Below are positions 24,828 to 33,766 of a stretch of DNA of 53,080 nucleotides, piece after piece. This stretch comes from Mesorhizobium sp. M2E.F.Ca.ET.219.01.1.1 (GTDB lineage Bacteria > Pseudomonadota > Alphaproteobacteria > Rhizobiales > Rhizobiaceae): assembly GCF_004016445.2 (NCBI RefSeq), contig NZ_SADT02000013.1, positions 1 through 53,080 on the forward strand. The letters are read 5' to 3'. A program made the position numbers and the translations under genes. Under the pieces are notes generated by a model, which did not search any database, was not told where the DNA came from, and saw only the letters and a list, made by a program, of their open reading frames with translations. Position 1 is the first letter of the stretch. Every line of letters starts with the position of its first letter.

Positions 24828-25952
24828 ATGGACGTCTTCGACATCCTCGACCGTCTCGTCGCCTTTCCGTCAGTCGCCGGCAAGTCGAACGGCGACATTG
24901 CGGACTGGATCGAGGCCTATCTCGCCGAAAACGGAGCGCGCGTCACCCTGCTCCCGGGGCCGGAAGGCGACCGCTCCAATCTTTTCGCGACAATCGGCCC
25001 GGCCGATGTTCCGGGCTATGTTCTGTCAGGCCACATGGACGTCGTTCCCGCCGCCGAGCCGCAATGGAGCTCGTCTCCTTTCGCGCTACGCCGAGAGGGC
25101 GAACGGCTCTATGGACGCGGTACGACGGACATGAAGGGATTTCTGGCGGCCGCGCTCGCGGCCGTGTCCACGTTGGCGGGCCTGCGCCTCGCCAAGCCGG
25201 TCCATCTGGCCTTTTCCTATGACGAGGAGATCGGGTGCCGCGGCGTGCCGCATCTGATCGCCCGGCTTCCGGAACTTTGCGCCAAGCCGCTCGGCGTCAT
25301 CGTGGGGGAACCGAGCAGCATGCGCGCCGTGCGCGGCCACAAGGGCAAGGCGGCCGCCCGCGTGATTGTCAAGGGACGCTCGGGCCATTCCTCGCGGCCC
25401 GATCTTGGGCTGAACGCCATCCATGCCATAGCCGAGGTGCTCAGCGCGGCCGTAAGCGAAGCCGGGCGGCTGACACACGGTTCGCTCGACCCGGCCTTCG
25501 AACCAGCCTATTCCTCGCTGCAGGCGGGCGTGGTCGCCGGCGGGCAGTCGGTCAACATCATCCCCGATACCTGCACACTGGATCTCGAGGCGCGCGCCAT
25601 ACCGGGCGTCGACCCCGCCGGTTTGCTCGCGCCCATCAAGGAGCAGGCCCAGGCTCTTGCCGCGCGGGGCTATATTGTCGAGTGGACGCCGGTCAGCGCC
25701 TATCCGGCGCTGTCGCTGCCGCAGGGCGCGCCATTGGCGGCACTGCTGGGCGAACTGACCGGCGAAACGCCTTTGGCCGCTGTCAGCTACGGCACCGAGG
25801 CCGGGCTTTATCAGGCTGCCGGTTTCGATGCGATCATCTGCGGCCCCGGCGACATCGGTCGTGCCCACAAACCGGACGAATATATCCTCGCCAGCGAACT
25901 CGCCGCCTGCCGGCGGATGATCGAGGCGCTGGGCGCGCGTTGCGCGGCCTGA
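24828..25952 (+). CDS. argE: acetylornithine deacetylase (ArgE-type M20 metallopeptidase)
   Basis: A 374-aa M20 deacylase that removes acyl groups from N-acyl amino acids using two zinc ions. Metal and catalytic residues are visible: H69 and D71 in SGHMDVVP, D101 in RGTTDMKG, E133/E134 in SYDEEIGCRG and the late HKPDEY histidine. The dimerisation domain carries KGRSGHSSRPDLGLNAI. It starts a plus-strand run with the hydroxyacid dehydrogenase 11 nt downstream. In this catabolic setting it may cleave an N-acyl amino acid or amine and not serve arginine synthesis. Confidence 0.85.
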   Translation: MDVFDILDRLVAFPSVAGKSNGDIADWIEAYLAENGARVTLLPGPEGDRSNLFATIGPADVPGYVLSGHMDVVPAAEPQWSSSPFALRREGERLYGRGTTDMKGFLAAALAAVSTLAGLRLAKPVHLAFSYDEEIGCRGVPHLIARLPELCAKPLGVIVGEPSSMRAVRGHKGKAAARVIVKGRSGHSSRPDLGLNAIHAIAEVLSAAVSEAGRLTHGSLDPAFEPAYSSLQAGVVAGGQSVNIIPDTCTLDLEARAIPGVDPAGLLAPIKEQAQALAARGYIVEWTPVSAYPALSLPQGAPLAALLGELTGETPLAAVSYGTEAGLYQAAGFDAIICGPGDIGRAHKPDEYILASELAACRRMIEALGARCAA

Positions 25953-25963
25953 AGGGAAACCGA

Positions 25964-26887
25964 ATGACCTTCCTGTTCAACTCCGATGCGCAGCGCGGCG
26001 CTATCTTCGCCAAGGCCTTCGCGAAGGAATTGCCAGATCTTCCCTTCGTCATCGACGCCGCGACGGTCGATCCCGATGCGGTGCGCTATCTCATCACGTG
26101 GGTGGTGCCGGAAAACCTCGCCCGCTTCCGCAACCTCGAAATGCTGTTTTCACTCGGCGCAGGCGTCGATCAGTTCCGCTTCGATGCGGTGCCCGCGACG
26201 GTGAAGGTCGTGCGCATGATCGAGGAAGGTATCGTACGCATGATGCAGGAATATGTGACGCTCGGCGTGCTGGCACTCCACCGCAACTTGCCCGCCTATC
26301 TGGCGCAGCAGCACGCGGGGGAATGGCGTGACATCACGCAGTTTCAGGCCGGGTCGCGTAGGATCGGCGTGCTGGGCCTTGGGCAGCTCGGCCAGGCCGT
26401 CCTCGACCGCCTGAAGCCTTTCGGCTTCCCGCTTGCGGGGTGGAGCCGCTCACCGCGACACATCGAGGGCGTGGCCTGCCATCATGGCGAGGCCGGACTG
26501 GAGGCGATGCTCGCGGCCAGCGACATACTGATCTGCCTGCTGCCGCTGACCGAGGAGACGCGCGGGTTCCTCAATACCGGGCTGTTTGCGAAACTGCCTG
26601 AAGGCGCAGCACTGATCCACACCGGCCGGGGGCCGCAGCTCGATCATGGAGCGCTAGTCGCCGCGCTCGACAGCGGCCAGCTTTCGGCGGCGATGATCGA
26701 CGTCACCGATCCCGAGCCGCTGCCCGCGGGCCATCCATTCTGGTCGCATCCGAAGATCATCCTGACCCCGCATGTCGCGAGCGTCACCCAGCCCGCGACC
26801 GCCGCGCGCGCCGTCATCGACAACATCAGACGCCATCGCGCCGGTCTCGACCCGATCGGGCTCGTCGACCGGTCGCGCGGTTATTAA
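25964..26887 (+). CDS. ghrA: D-2-hydroxyacid dehydrogenase, glyoxylate/hydroxypyruvate reductase A type
   Basis: A 307-aa NAD(P)H-dependent reductase. The nucleotide loop is GSRRIGVLGLGQLGQAVLDR, and the following WSRSPR arginines suit NADPH. Catalytic residues appear as HTGRGPQLDH (Arg), DVTDPEPLP (Glu) and LTPHVASVT (His). It likely interconverts glyoxylate or hydroxypyruvate with glycolate or glycerate. It follows the deacylase by 11 nt and is probably co-transcribed. A palindromic repeat begins at its stop codon. Confidence 0.85.
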   Translation: MTFLFNSDAQRGAIFAKAFAKELPDLPFVIDAATVDPDAVRYLITWVVPENLARFRNLEMLFSLGAGVDQFRFDAVPATVKVVRMIEEGIVRMMQEYVTLGVLALHRNLPAYLAQQHAGEWRDITQFQAGSRRIGVLGLGQLGQAVLDRLKPFGFPLAGWSRSPRHIEGVACHHGEAGLEAMLAASDILICLLPLTEETRGFLNTGLFAKLPEGAALIHTGRGPQLDHGALVAALDSGQLSAAMIDVTDPEPLPAGHPFWSHPKIILTPHVASVTQPATAARAVIDNIRRHRAGLDPIGLVDRSRGY

Positions 26888-26935
26888 TGCATGTCGCCCA
26901 CAAGTGTGCAGCGGTTCTGGGAGATCGACATGCAT
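26887..26935. repeat. palindromic intergenic repeat, copy 1
   Basis: The ends form ATGCATGTCG and CGACATGCAT around an imperfectly palindromic centre. A related copy lies at 52848-52895 with the same ends and a partly matching core (AGCGGTT). Elements of this shape are common between genes in Mesorhizobium. It lies between ghrA and the cupin gene and could act as a transcript-end hairpin. Confidence 0.65.
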
Positions 26936-26966
26936 CAAAGTCAAGCTCCAACCGAAAGGCCATCCT

Positions 26967-27320
26967 TTGTCCCTGCTCAAATCCGTCGACACCAACCCGA
27001 GCTTTTCACCGCGCCAATCCAAGGCGCTGCCCGAGCGGCTGATTGCCGGCGACCCCGCCTTCAAGACCTGGGTGCAGGATGTCGCCAAGGACGATCTCGT
27101 CCATACCGGCGTCTGGGAGGCGACCCCGGGCGAGACGCGTTCGATCAAGGGCGAAACCTTCGAGTTCTGCTACATTCTCTCCGGCGTGGTTGAGATCACG
27201 CCTGATGCCGGCGAGGCGGTGACCTACCGGGCCGGCGACAGCTTCGTGATGAAGCCGGGTTTCACGGGCGTCTGGAAGACCATCGAGACGGTGCGCAAGA
27301 TCTACGTGACCGTCGGATAG
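26967..27320 (+). CDS. cupin domain protein
   Basis: A 117-aa single-domain cupin from a TTG at 26967 with AAAGG seven nt upstream. The core is KGETFEFCYILSGVVEITPD, then AVTYRAGDSFVMKPGFTGVW. This is the Cupin_3 pattern, with a Glu and few of the usual His ligands, like proteins near amine and amino-acid catabolic genes. It has no signal peptide. It may bind a small ligand or act as an enzyme of ureide or amine metabolism; the reaction is unknown. Confidence 0.75.
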   Translation: MSLLKSVDTNPSFSPRQSKALPERLIAGDPAFKTWVQDVAKDDLVHTGVWEATPGETRSIKGETFEFCYILSGVVEITPDAGEAVTYRAGDSFVMKPGFTGVWKTIETVRKIYVTVG

Positions 27321-27466
27321 CGAGGCTCGCGACACACGTCCCCGCGCGGAAGATTTTGCCGTCTCTTACGCCTGGCGCGCAACATTCGTCGGTGGCGGAA
27401 CGCCGAACAGCGCATGCTGCGTGCCGCCAGGCGCTAGGCTTAGGTCGATGCCGCAGAGTGGTTTCG

Positions 27467-28975
27467 ATGAGCCTGAGCTTCGATCCCGATACAATTCCTC
27501 TCCCCGCCGGCCATTTCATTGGCGGGCAACTGATCCCGGGCGAGGGTGGGATCGAGATACGTCGCCCGTCGGACGGCAAATCCTATGCTGACTGCCCCGT
27601 GGCCGGCCCTGACTTGGTCGAGCGTGCGGTGGACAGCGCCAAGACGGCGCTGAAGGCCAGCAACTGGGGCGGCGTCCGGCCGCGCGAGCGCACCAGGGCG
27701 CTGCAGGCCTGGGCCGACCTGATCGAGGCCAAAGCCGAAACACTCGCCAGGATCGAGGCGCTGAGCTCGACCCGGCCCGTCGGCCAGCTCGTCGCCGGCG
27801 ACATCGCCGTCACCGCCGAGCAGATCCGCTTCTTCGCCGAATTCGCCGACAAGGAAGGCAGCGAGTTGGCGCCGACCGACGACACCAGTCTCGGCATGAT
27901 CATGAGCGAGCCCTATGGCGTGGTCGGCGCGATCACGCCCTGGAATTTTCCGATCTCGATGGCCGGATGGAAACTCGGCCCGGCGCTGGCCGCAGGCAAC
28001 GCGGTCGTGTTGAAACCTTCCGAGATGACGCCGTTCTCGGCCGTCTATCTGGCGCAACTCGCCATCAGGGCCGGCCTGCCGGCCGGGCTGATCAATGTGG
28101 TGCTAGGCGACGGTCCGACGACCGGCACGGCGCTGACCGGTCATCCCGAGATCGCCAAGGTCAGCTTCACCGGCTCGACCCGCGCCGGCTCGGCGATCAT
28201 GGAAAACGTCGCTCGCACCGGCGTCAAGCCGATGACGCTCGAGCTTGGCGGCAAAAGTCCCCAGCTCGTCTTTGCCGATGCCGATCTCGACAAGGCGGCG
28301 GCGGCTATCGCCGGCAGCGTTACCTTCAATGCGGGCCAGGCCTGCGTGGCCGGCACGCGCCTTATCGTCGAGAAGAGCATTGCCGGCCGGCTTACGGCAG
28401 CCATCGCGGAACGAATGAAAACGGTGCGACCTGGCCCGACCTGGGACCAGGCGACGCAGTACTCGCCGATCATTTCGGAGCGGCAGCGGGCGCGTGTCAA
28501 CAGTATCGTGCAAGCCGCGGTCGCAGCCGGTGGCGAATGCCTGACCGGTGGCGGGGCCATGGAAGCTCCTGGATATTTCTACGAGCCGACGCTGATCGCC
28601 AATGTCGACCAGGCCAATCCGGCGATCGTCGAGGAAATCTTCGGCCCGGTCCTGACGATCCAGACCTTCGAGACCGAGGACGAGGCGCTGGCGCTGTCCA
28701 GCCATCCGACCTACGGGCTGGCTTCCGGCCTGTTCACGACCGACCTGTCCCGCACGATTCGCCTCGCGCGCAAGCTCGAAGCGGGAACCGTCTGGGTCAA
28801 TCGCTACAGTCGTTCACGCGACCACATCCTGCCGACCGGCGGCTACAAGCGCTCGGGCATCGGCAAGGACCTTGGCCGCGAGGCCTATCTCGCCAATCGC
28901 AGGACCAAGAGCGTCCTGATCAGCCTCCAGAGAGATGCCGATGAAATCTTATTCGATCGCTCTTATCCCCGGTGA
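27467..28975 (+). CDS. NAD(P) aldehyde dehydrogenase
   Basis: A 502-aa ALDH-superfamily enzyme. Catalytic Cys is C293 in NAGQACVAGTR, the general base is E259 in LELGGKSPQ, and the oxyanion Asn lies in TPWNFPIS. The end of the chain runs 35 nt into the next gene, which is unusual but leaves both frames intact. Amino-aldehydes from the amine oxidase and aminotransferase nearby are plausible substrates. It starts a three-gene run with the tartrate/malate-type dehydrogenase and a second aldehyde dehydrogenase. Confidence 0.88.
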   Translation: MSLSFDPDTIPLPAGHFIGGQLIPGEGGIEIRRPSDGKSYADCPVAGPDLVERAVDSAKTALKASNWGGVRPRERTRALQAWADLIEAKAETLARIEALSSTRPVGQLVAGDIAVTAEQIRFFAEFADKEGSELAPTDDTSLGMIMSEPYGVVGAITPWNFPISMAGWKLGPALAAGNAVVLKPSEMTPFSAVYLAQLAIRAGLPAGLINVVLGDGPTTGTALTGHPEIAKVSFTGSTRAGSAIMENVARTGVKPMTLELGGKSPQLVFADADLDKAAAAIAGSVTFNAGQACVAGTRLIVEKSIAGRLTAAIAERMKTVRPGPTWDQATQYSPIISERQRARVNSIVQAAVAAGGECLTGGGAMEAPGYFYEPTLIANVDQANPAIVEEIFGPVLTIQTFETEDEALALSSHPTYGLASGLFTTDLSRTIRLARKLEAGTVWVNRYSRSRDHILPTGGYKRSGIGKDLGREAYLANRRTKSVLISLQRDADEILFDRSYPR

Positions 28976-29984
28976 CGGCATCGGCCGCGACGTGATCACC
29001 GCTGCCTGGTCTGTGCTGGAGGCCGCGGCCAAACACGCGGGCTTTGCCCTAACGGCAACCGAGTTCCCCTGGTCCTGCAAATTCTACAAGGAAACCGGCC
29101 GCATGATGCCGGAAGACGCCATCGAGACCTTGCGCGGCTTCGACGCCATCCTGCTCGGCGCCGTCGGCTGGCCGGCGGAAGTGTCCGATTCCGTTTCGCT
29201 GCACGGTCTTTTGCTGCCGATCCGTAAGGCGTTCGTGCAATACGCCAACATAAGGCCGCATCGTCTGCTGCCGGGCGTGACGGGTCCGCTGCGCGCCGAG
29301 AGCTTCGATATCTTGTGCATCCGCGAAAACACCGAAGGCGAATATTCGGGCGCCGGCGGGCGCGTGCACCAGGGCACGCAGGACGAGGTCGCAGTGGAGA
29401 CCTCGATCTTCACCCGCGCTGGCGTCGAGCGCATCCTTCGCTTCAGTTTCGAGCAGGCGCGGGCACGGCGCAGCAAATTGGCCTCCGTCACAAAGTCCAA
29501 CGCCCAGAAGTACTCAATGGTGTTCTGGGACGAGATCACGCGAAAGCTGGCGGCGGAGTATCCTGACGTCACAGTCACCAGCTATCATGTCGACGCGCTC
29601 GCCGCGCGCATGATCATGGCGCCGGACAGCCTCGACGTGGTCGTGGCTTCCAATCTGTTCGGAGACATCCTGACCGACATCGGCGCGGCGATCCAGGGCG
29701 GGCTCGGCTATGCAGCATCCGCCAACATCAACCCCGACCGCTCGGCGCCGTCGATGTTCGAGCCGGTGCACGGCTCGGCGCCCGACATCGCTCATCTCGG
29801 CATCGCTAATCCGATCGCCACCATCTGGTCTGGCGCCATAATGCTCGATCATCTCGGTGAAAAGGCCGCCGCCGACCGCATCATGATGGCGCTCGAAGCG
29901 ACGACCGCGCGCGGCATCGGAACCAGCGCCGGCAAGGACAGAACCGACGCCATCACAGCCGCCGTCGTCGCGGCGCTCAGCTGA
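28941..29984 (+). CDS. tartrate/D-malate dehydrogenase family (isocitrate/isopropylmalate superfamily)
   Basis: A 347-aa beta-decarboxylating dehydrogenase. It has IALIPGDGIGRDV, then WSCKFYKETGRMMPED, which is characteristic of the TtuC/DmlA branch and not LeuB. Metal and substrate residues follow in LCIRENTEGEYS, the VTKSNAQ lysine, and SNLFGDILTDIGAAIQGGLG. The C-terminal FEPVHGSAPDIAH motif is complete. It acts on tartrate or D-malate with NAD. The ATG at 28941 has AGAGAG six nt upstream and lies inside the end of the aldehyde dehydrogenase gene. Confidence 0.85.
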   Translation: MKSYSIALIPGDGIGRDVITAAWSVLEAAAKHAGFALTATEFPWSCKFYKETGRMMPEDAIETLRGFDAILLGAVGWPAEVSDSVSLHGLLLPIRKAFVQYANIRPHRLLPGVTGPLRAESFDILCIRENTEGEYSGAGGRVHQGTQDEVAVETSIFTRAGVERILRFSFEQARARRSKLASVTKSNAQKYSMVFWDEITRKLAAEYPDVTVTSYHVDALAARMIMAPDSLDVVVASNLFGDILTDIGAAIQGGLGYAASANINPDRSAPSMFEPVHGSAPDIAHLGIANPIATIWSGAIMLDHLGEKAAADRIMMALEATTARGIGTSAGKDRTDAITAAVVAALS

Positions 29985-30001
29985 ATGCAAGGTCGTTTCC
30001 G

Positions 30002-31459
30002 ATGAAAAACCTGAAGGACAAAAGCCTCTTCCGCGAAGCCGGCCTGATCGGCGGTGAATGGGTAGCTGCCGGCTCCGGCAAGACGGTCGACGTCATCGAT
30101 CCGGCGACGCAGGCCGCGATCGGCACGGTGCCCGACATGGCCGGTGCGGAGACCCGCGCTGCCATCGATGCCGCGGCCTCCGCCTATCGGGACTGGAGGA
30201 AGAAGACCAACGCCGAGCGCGCGGCGCTGCTGGAAGCCTGGCATGGTCTGATGCTTGCGAATCTGGACGATCTGGCACTGATCCTGACCACGGAACAGGG
30301 CAAGCCGCTGGACGAGGCCAAAGGTGAGATCCGCTACGGCGCCTCCTTCGTCAAATGGTTCGCGGAAGAAGCACGCCGCATCAACGGCCATACCATCCCC
30401 TCGCCCACGCAAGACCGGCGCATCATCGTGCTGAAAGAGCCTGTCGGCGTCTGCGGCATCATCACGCCGTGGAATTTTCCCAACGCGATGATCACCCGCA
30501 AGGTCGCGCCGGCACTGGCCGCCGGCTGCACGGTGGTAATCAAGCCTTCCGAGTTCACGCCCTATTCAGCCCTGGCGCTGGGCGTGCTCGCCGAACGCGC
30601 CGGCATCCCGGCCGGCGTCATCAACATCGTCACCGGCATGCCGGCCGGGATCGGCAACGAGATCATGGCCAACGAGACGGTGCGCAAGATCTCCTTCACC
30701 GGCTCGACGCGGGTCGGTTCGCTGCTGATGCGCGGGGCGGCCGACAGCGTGAAGCGGCTCAGCCTCGAGCTCGGCGGCAATGCACCCTTCATCGTCTTCG
30801 ACGACGCCGATCTCGATCTCGCCGTGGAGGGCGCGCTCATCTCAAAATTCCGCAATGGCGGCCAGACCTGCGTGTGCGCCAACCGCATCATCGTCCAGGC
30901 CGGTGTCCATGACGCCTTCGCGGAGAAGCTTAGCGCGCGCGTCAACGCGATGACCGTGGGGCCGGGCACGCAGCCTGGCGTCGCCATCGGGCCGATGATC
31001 AACATGGCGGCGGTCGAGAAAATCAACCGCCATGTCGAGGACGCGCTCGCCAAGGGTGCGGAGATCATCACCGAGAAGCCGGCATTGCCCAAGGGGACGC
31101 AATATGTTGCGCCGCTGGTGCTGACCGGCGCCACGAGGGAAATGCAGCTCGCCGGCGAGGAGACCTTCGGCCCGGTAGCGCCGCTCTTCCGTTTCGAAAC
31201 GGAAGAGGAGGCGATCGCTCTGGCCAATGGCACACCGTATGGACTTGCCTCCTACTTCTACACCGAGAATTTGAAACGCGCCTGGCGCGTCGGCGAGGCG
31301 CTGGAGTTCGGCATGGTGGGCTTGAACACCGGCTCGGTGTCGATGGAAGTGGCTCCATTTGGCGGCGTGAAGCAGTCCGGCCTCGGGCGCGAGGGCGCGC
31401 AGGCCGGCATCGAGGAATATCTCGAGATGAAAAGCTTCCACATGGGCGGGCTGGGCTGA
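30002..31459 (+). CDS. gabD: succinate-semialdehyde dehydrogenase-like ALDH
   Basis: A 485-aa enzyme of the GabD class. Key residues are C290 in GGQTCVCANR, E256 in LELGGNAPF, and Asn in TPWNFPNAM. The C-terminal SMEVAPFGGVKQSGLGREGA and EEYLEMKSF match GabD and glutarate-semialdehyde dehydrogenases. It would oxidise succinate semialdehyde to succinate, or a C5 homologue. It lies 17 nt behind the dehydrogenase gene. With the class III aminotransferase and PuuB-like oxidase it could form a putrescine/GABA route. Confidence 0.87.
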   Translation: MKNLKDKSLFREAGLIGGEWVAAGSGKTVDVIDPATQAAIGTVPDMAGAETRAAIDAAASAYRDWRKKTNAERAALLEAWHGLMLANLDDLALILTTEQGKPLDEAKGEIRYGASFVKWFAEEARRINGHTIPSPTQDRRIIVLKEPVGVCGIITPWNFPNAMITRKVAPALAAGCTVVIKPSEFTPYSALALGVLAERAGIPAGVINIVTGMPAGIGNEIMANETVRKISFTGSTRVGSLLMRGAADSVKRLSLELGGNAPFIVFDDADLDLAVEGALISKFRNGGQTCVCANRIIVQAGVHDAFAEKLSARVNAMTVGPGTQPGVAIGPMINMAAVEKINRHVEDALAKGAEIITEKPALPKGTQYVAPLVLTGATREMQLAGEETFGPVAPLFRFETEEEAIALANGTPYGLASYFYTENLKRAWRVGEALEFGMVGLNTGSVSMEVAPFGGVKQSGLGREGAQAGIEEYLEMKSFHMGGLG

Positions 31460-31475
31460 AGCCCGGCCAGTTCCG

Positions 31476-31499
31476 GACCGGATCTTACTGAATCCGGTC
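31476..31499. terminator. stem-loop between convergent genes
   Basis: An 8-bp perfect inverted repeat (31476-31483 with 31492-31499) and an 8-nt loop span the 3' ends of gabD and the convergent oxidase gene, overlapping the stop of the latter. T-runs are weak on both sides, so termination efficiency is uncertain. Confidence 0.35.
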
Positions 31500-32759
31500 A
31501 AGCGCTTTGTAGTAGAGGCCGACCATCGGCAGGAACCAGGGCTTGCCGGAATAGCCGGGAATGGAAGGCCACTCGAGCCCTTTCAGCGGATTGCGGTCCT
31601 CGCGGCCGAGCATGGCATCGGCCAGTATCATACCGAGATGAGTGGAAAGCTGCGCGCCGTGGCCGGAATAGCCCATCGCGTACCAGACACCGCTATTATA
31701 TCCGGCGCGCGGAAAACGGTCCTTGGTCATATCGACCAGCCCGCCCCAGCAATAGTCGATCTCGACCTTGGCAAGTTGCGGAAAAATCGCCGCGAGGCTT
31801 GCCCGCAATATCTGCCCGCTCTTGGCGTCGGAGCGCTGGTCCGACGTCGCCGAGAAGTGCGCGCGGCCGCCGAAGATCAAACGCTTGTCGGGCGCGAGGC
31901 GAAAGTAGTTGCCGATGTTCATCGAGGTCACGCAGGTCCGGTTGCCTGGCATGGTGGCGGCGATCTCGGCGTCGCTCAGCGGCCGCGTGGCGATGATGAA
32001 GCTGCCGACCGAGATGAGCCTGCGGCGGAAATAGCTGAAATTCGATGTCGTGTAGGCGCCGGTCGCCACCAGCACATTGTCGGCGCTGATCTTGCCGCGG
32101 GACGTCGTCAGCTCATGCCTGGCGCCGGCTTGCCTGCGGTCGGTCACCCTGGTGTTCTCGTGGATGATCGCGCCGTGTCGAACGGCGGCCGCGGCGAGGC
32201 CGGCCACATAGCGGCCCATATGCATCATCGCGCTCTTCTTCGACAGCATCGCGCCATGGAAGGGCGAGCCGATCTCCGATTTGAGGTCGTCAGCCGACAG
32301 CAGCGCCGTATCGGGATCGACCTCGACATGGATGGCTTCGAAGTTGCGGGCGATCGCCTCAAAATGCTGCGGCTTGGAAGCGAGCTTGAGCTTGCCGGCA
32401 CGGCGGAAATTGCAGTCGATGCCCTCCTCCGCAATCAGCGCCTCGATGGTGTCGACGGCATCGTCCAGCGCCCGGTAGAGCGCGATTGCGCGTTCCTTGC
32501 CGAGTTCCGCCTTGGCCGAAAGATAGCTGTGGGCGAGACCGTTGTTCAGATGCCCGCCATTGCGGCCGGACGCGCCCCAGCCGACCCGTTCCGCTTCCAC
32601 CACGACCACCTTGGCGCCGGCCTTCGCCAGCTGGCGCGCGGCGGCGAGGCCGGTGAAGCCGCCGCCGATGATGGCGGCATCATAGTGCCCCTCGACCGGG
32701 CCCTGCGCCCCGCCGGAAAAGACCGGGGCGGTATCGTGCCAGTAGGAGACCAGCTTCAT
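31485..32759 (-). CDS. FAD-dependent amine oxidase, PuuB (gamma-glutamylputrescine oxidase) type
   Basis: A 424-aa DAO-family flavoprotein. The FAD loop is DAAIIGGGFTGLAAARQLAK, followed by GWGASGRNGGHLNNG, the PuuB signature region. The late part has CWGGLVDMTKDRFPRAG and YAMGYSGHGAQLSTH. It should oxidise a primary or secondary amine to an aldehyde with O2. The ATG at 32759 has no strong ribosome site. It lies 16 nt downstream of a HAD-family gene on the same strand, forming a two-gene operon. Aldehyde dehydrogenases on the other strand could take the product. Confidence 0.85.
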   Translation of the reverse strand: MKLVSYWHDTAPVFSGGAQGPVEGHYDAAIIGGGFTGLAAARQLAKAGAKVVVVEAERVGWGASGRNGGHLNNGLAHSYLSAKAELGKERAIALYRALDDAVDTIEALIAEEGIDCNFRRAGKLKLASKPQHFEAIARNFEAIHVEVDPDTALLSADDLKSEIGSPFHGAMLSKKSAMMHMGRYVAGLAAAAVRHGAIIHENTRVTDRRQAGARHELTTSRGKISADNVLVATGAYTTSNFSYFRRRLISVGSFIIATRPLSDAEIAATMPGNRTCVTSMNIGNYFRLAPDKRLIFGGRAHFSATSDQRSDAKSGQILRASLAAIFPQLAKVEIDYCWGGLVDMTKDRFPRAGYNSGVWYAMGYSGHGAQLSTHLGMILADAMLGREDRNPLKGLEWPSIPGYSGKPWFLPMVGLYYKALDRIQ

Positions 32760-32775
32760 CGGCAATCCGCCTGTC

Positions 32776-33444
32776 TCAAAGCCCGACCACGCCCGGGAGA
32801 CCGGAAACATCGGCGATCTCGGTGTAACCGTAATAGGGGTTGGCCGGCTCGTGGGCGCGGTTGACCCAGACCTTGTTCTTGATGCCGAGATCATGCGCCG
32901 ACATCAGGTCGTAGCGGAACGAAGACGAGCAGTGAAGGATGTCTTCCGGGCCGCAGCCCAGCATGTCGAGCATGTATTCGAAGGCCTTGAAGCGCGGCTT
33001 ATAAGCCTGCGCCTGCTCGGCTGTGTAGACGGCGTGGAACGGCGCGCCGAGCTTTTCGACATTGGACATGATTTGCGCGTTCATAGCGTTGGAGAGGATC
33101 ACCAGCGGAATTTCCTTGGCGACCTTGGCAAGGCCTGCCGGAACGTCGGCATGCGGCCCCCAGGTCGGGACACGCTCATAGACCATTTTAGAGTCATCAG
33201 CGCTGAAGGCGACGCCGTTGCGCTTGCAGGCGCGCTCGAGCGCATTGTGTACGACGTCGGCGTAGGGCTTCCAATCGCCCAGGATCTCGTCCAGCCGATA
33301 GGCCGCGAAGTTCTTGATGAACTCCTGCATGCGCGACTCGTCGAGCCGGCTGCCGTAAAGATCGCGTGCCGCTTCCGCCATCTGGAAAAAGGTCAACGTG
33401 CCATAGCAGTCGAAGGTGATGTATTTGGGCCTGAAAGAAGCCAT
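32776..33444 (-). CDS. HAD-family hydrolase, haloacid dehalogenase type II-like
   Basis: A 222-aa HAD hydrolase. The nucleophile is D12 in ITFDCYGTLT, motif II Ser is in PLVILSNAMN, the motif III Lys in QAYKPRFKAF, and motif IV is ILHCSSSFRYDLMSAHDLG. Overall it matches (S)-2-haloacid dehalogenases in length and layout, but many such proteins act as phosphatases. It is co-transcribed with a PuuB-like oxidase, which points to nitrogen catabolism and not organohalide use. A second, related HAD is encoded at 36225. Confidence 0.8.
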   Translation of the reverse strand: MASFRPKYITFDCYGTLTFFQMAEAARDLYGSRLDESRMQEFIKNFAAYRLDEILGDWKPYADVVHNALERACKRNGVAFSADDSKMVYERVPTWGPHADVPAGLAKVAKEIPLVILSNAMNAQIMSNVEKLGAPFHAVYTAEQAQAYKPRFKAFEYMLDMLGCGPEDILHCSSSFRYDLMSAHDLGIKNKVWVNRAHEPANPYYGYTEIADVSGLPGVVGL

Positions 33445-33766
33445 GTCCGTCGATCTCCGGTGGAAGCGTATCCGCGTTGGGATTTGACTTCATAATATGC
33501 GGGCAGGCGACGAGCCACTTGACCGAAATCGGCTCCGCGAAAGCAGAAAGTTCCGTATCCGGGGTCTTGTTTGGCACGCTGTAGCATCTTGCCTGTCGAG
33601 AAGCGCGTCATTCCACGAAGGTCAAGCGCATCCGCCTGGGACGCCGCCAGCAGAAGATGCGGCGCACGCCCCGCGTAACGGCGAATGATACCGCCGAAGC
33701 CGAAACCTTCAGACGATCTGCGGCGCGCCGATGGGCGAGACTTGCAGGCAGACGGAAGGATGCCTC
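33445..33766. other. intergenic region between divergent genes
   Basis: About 320 nt separate the divergent HAD and GNAT genes. I see no RNA gene, no repeat shared with the rest of the window and no sigma-54 site. The last bases contain GGAAGGA, the ribosome site of the GNAT gene. Promoters for both sides must lie here but are not recognisable. Confidence 0.4.

Noticed and set aside
25235..25950. A frame-shifted N-terminal extension in front of the hydroxyacid dehydrogenase
   Set aside because: The extension overlaps the M20 deacylase in another frame and is Arg-rich; the ATG at 25964 starts the known fold.
27467..28984. Frameshift at the aldehyde dehydrogenase/TtuC-like junction
   Set aside because: Both frames are intact through their conserved motifs and the 35-nt overlap has a proper ribosome site for the second gene.
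32776..33444. Organohalide degradation from the haloacid dehalogenase-like genes
   Set aside because: The HAD type II resemblance is common among phosphatases, and the neighbours are amine and amino-acid enzymes with no halide-related genes.
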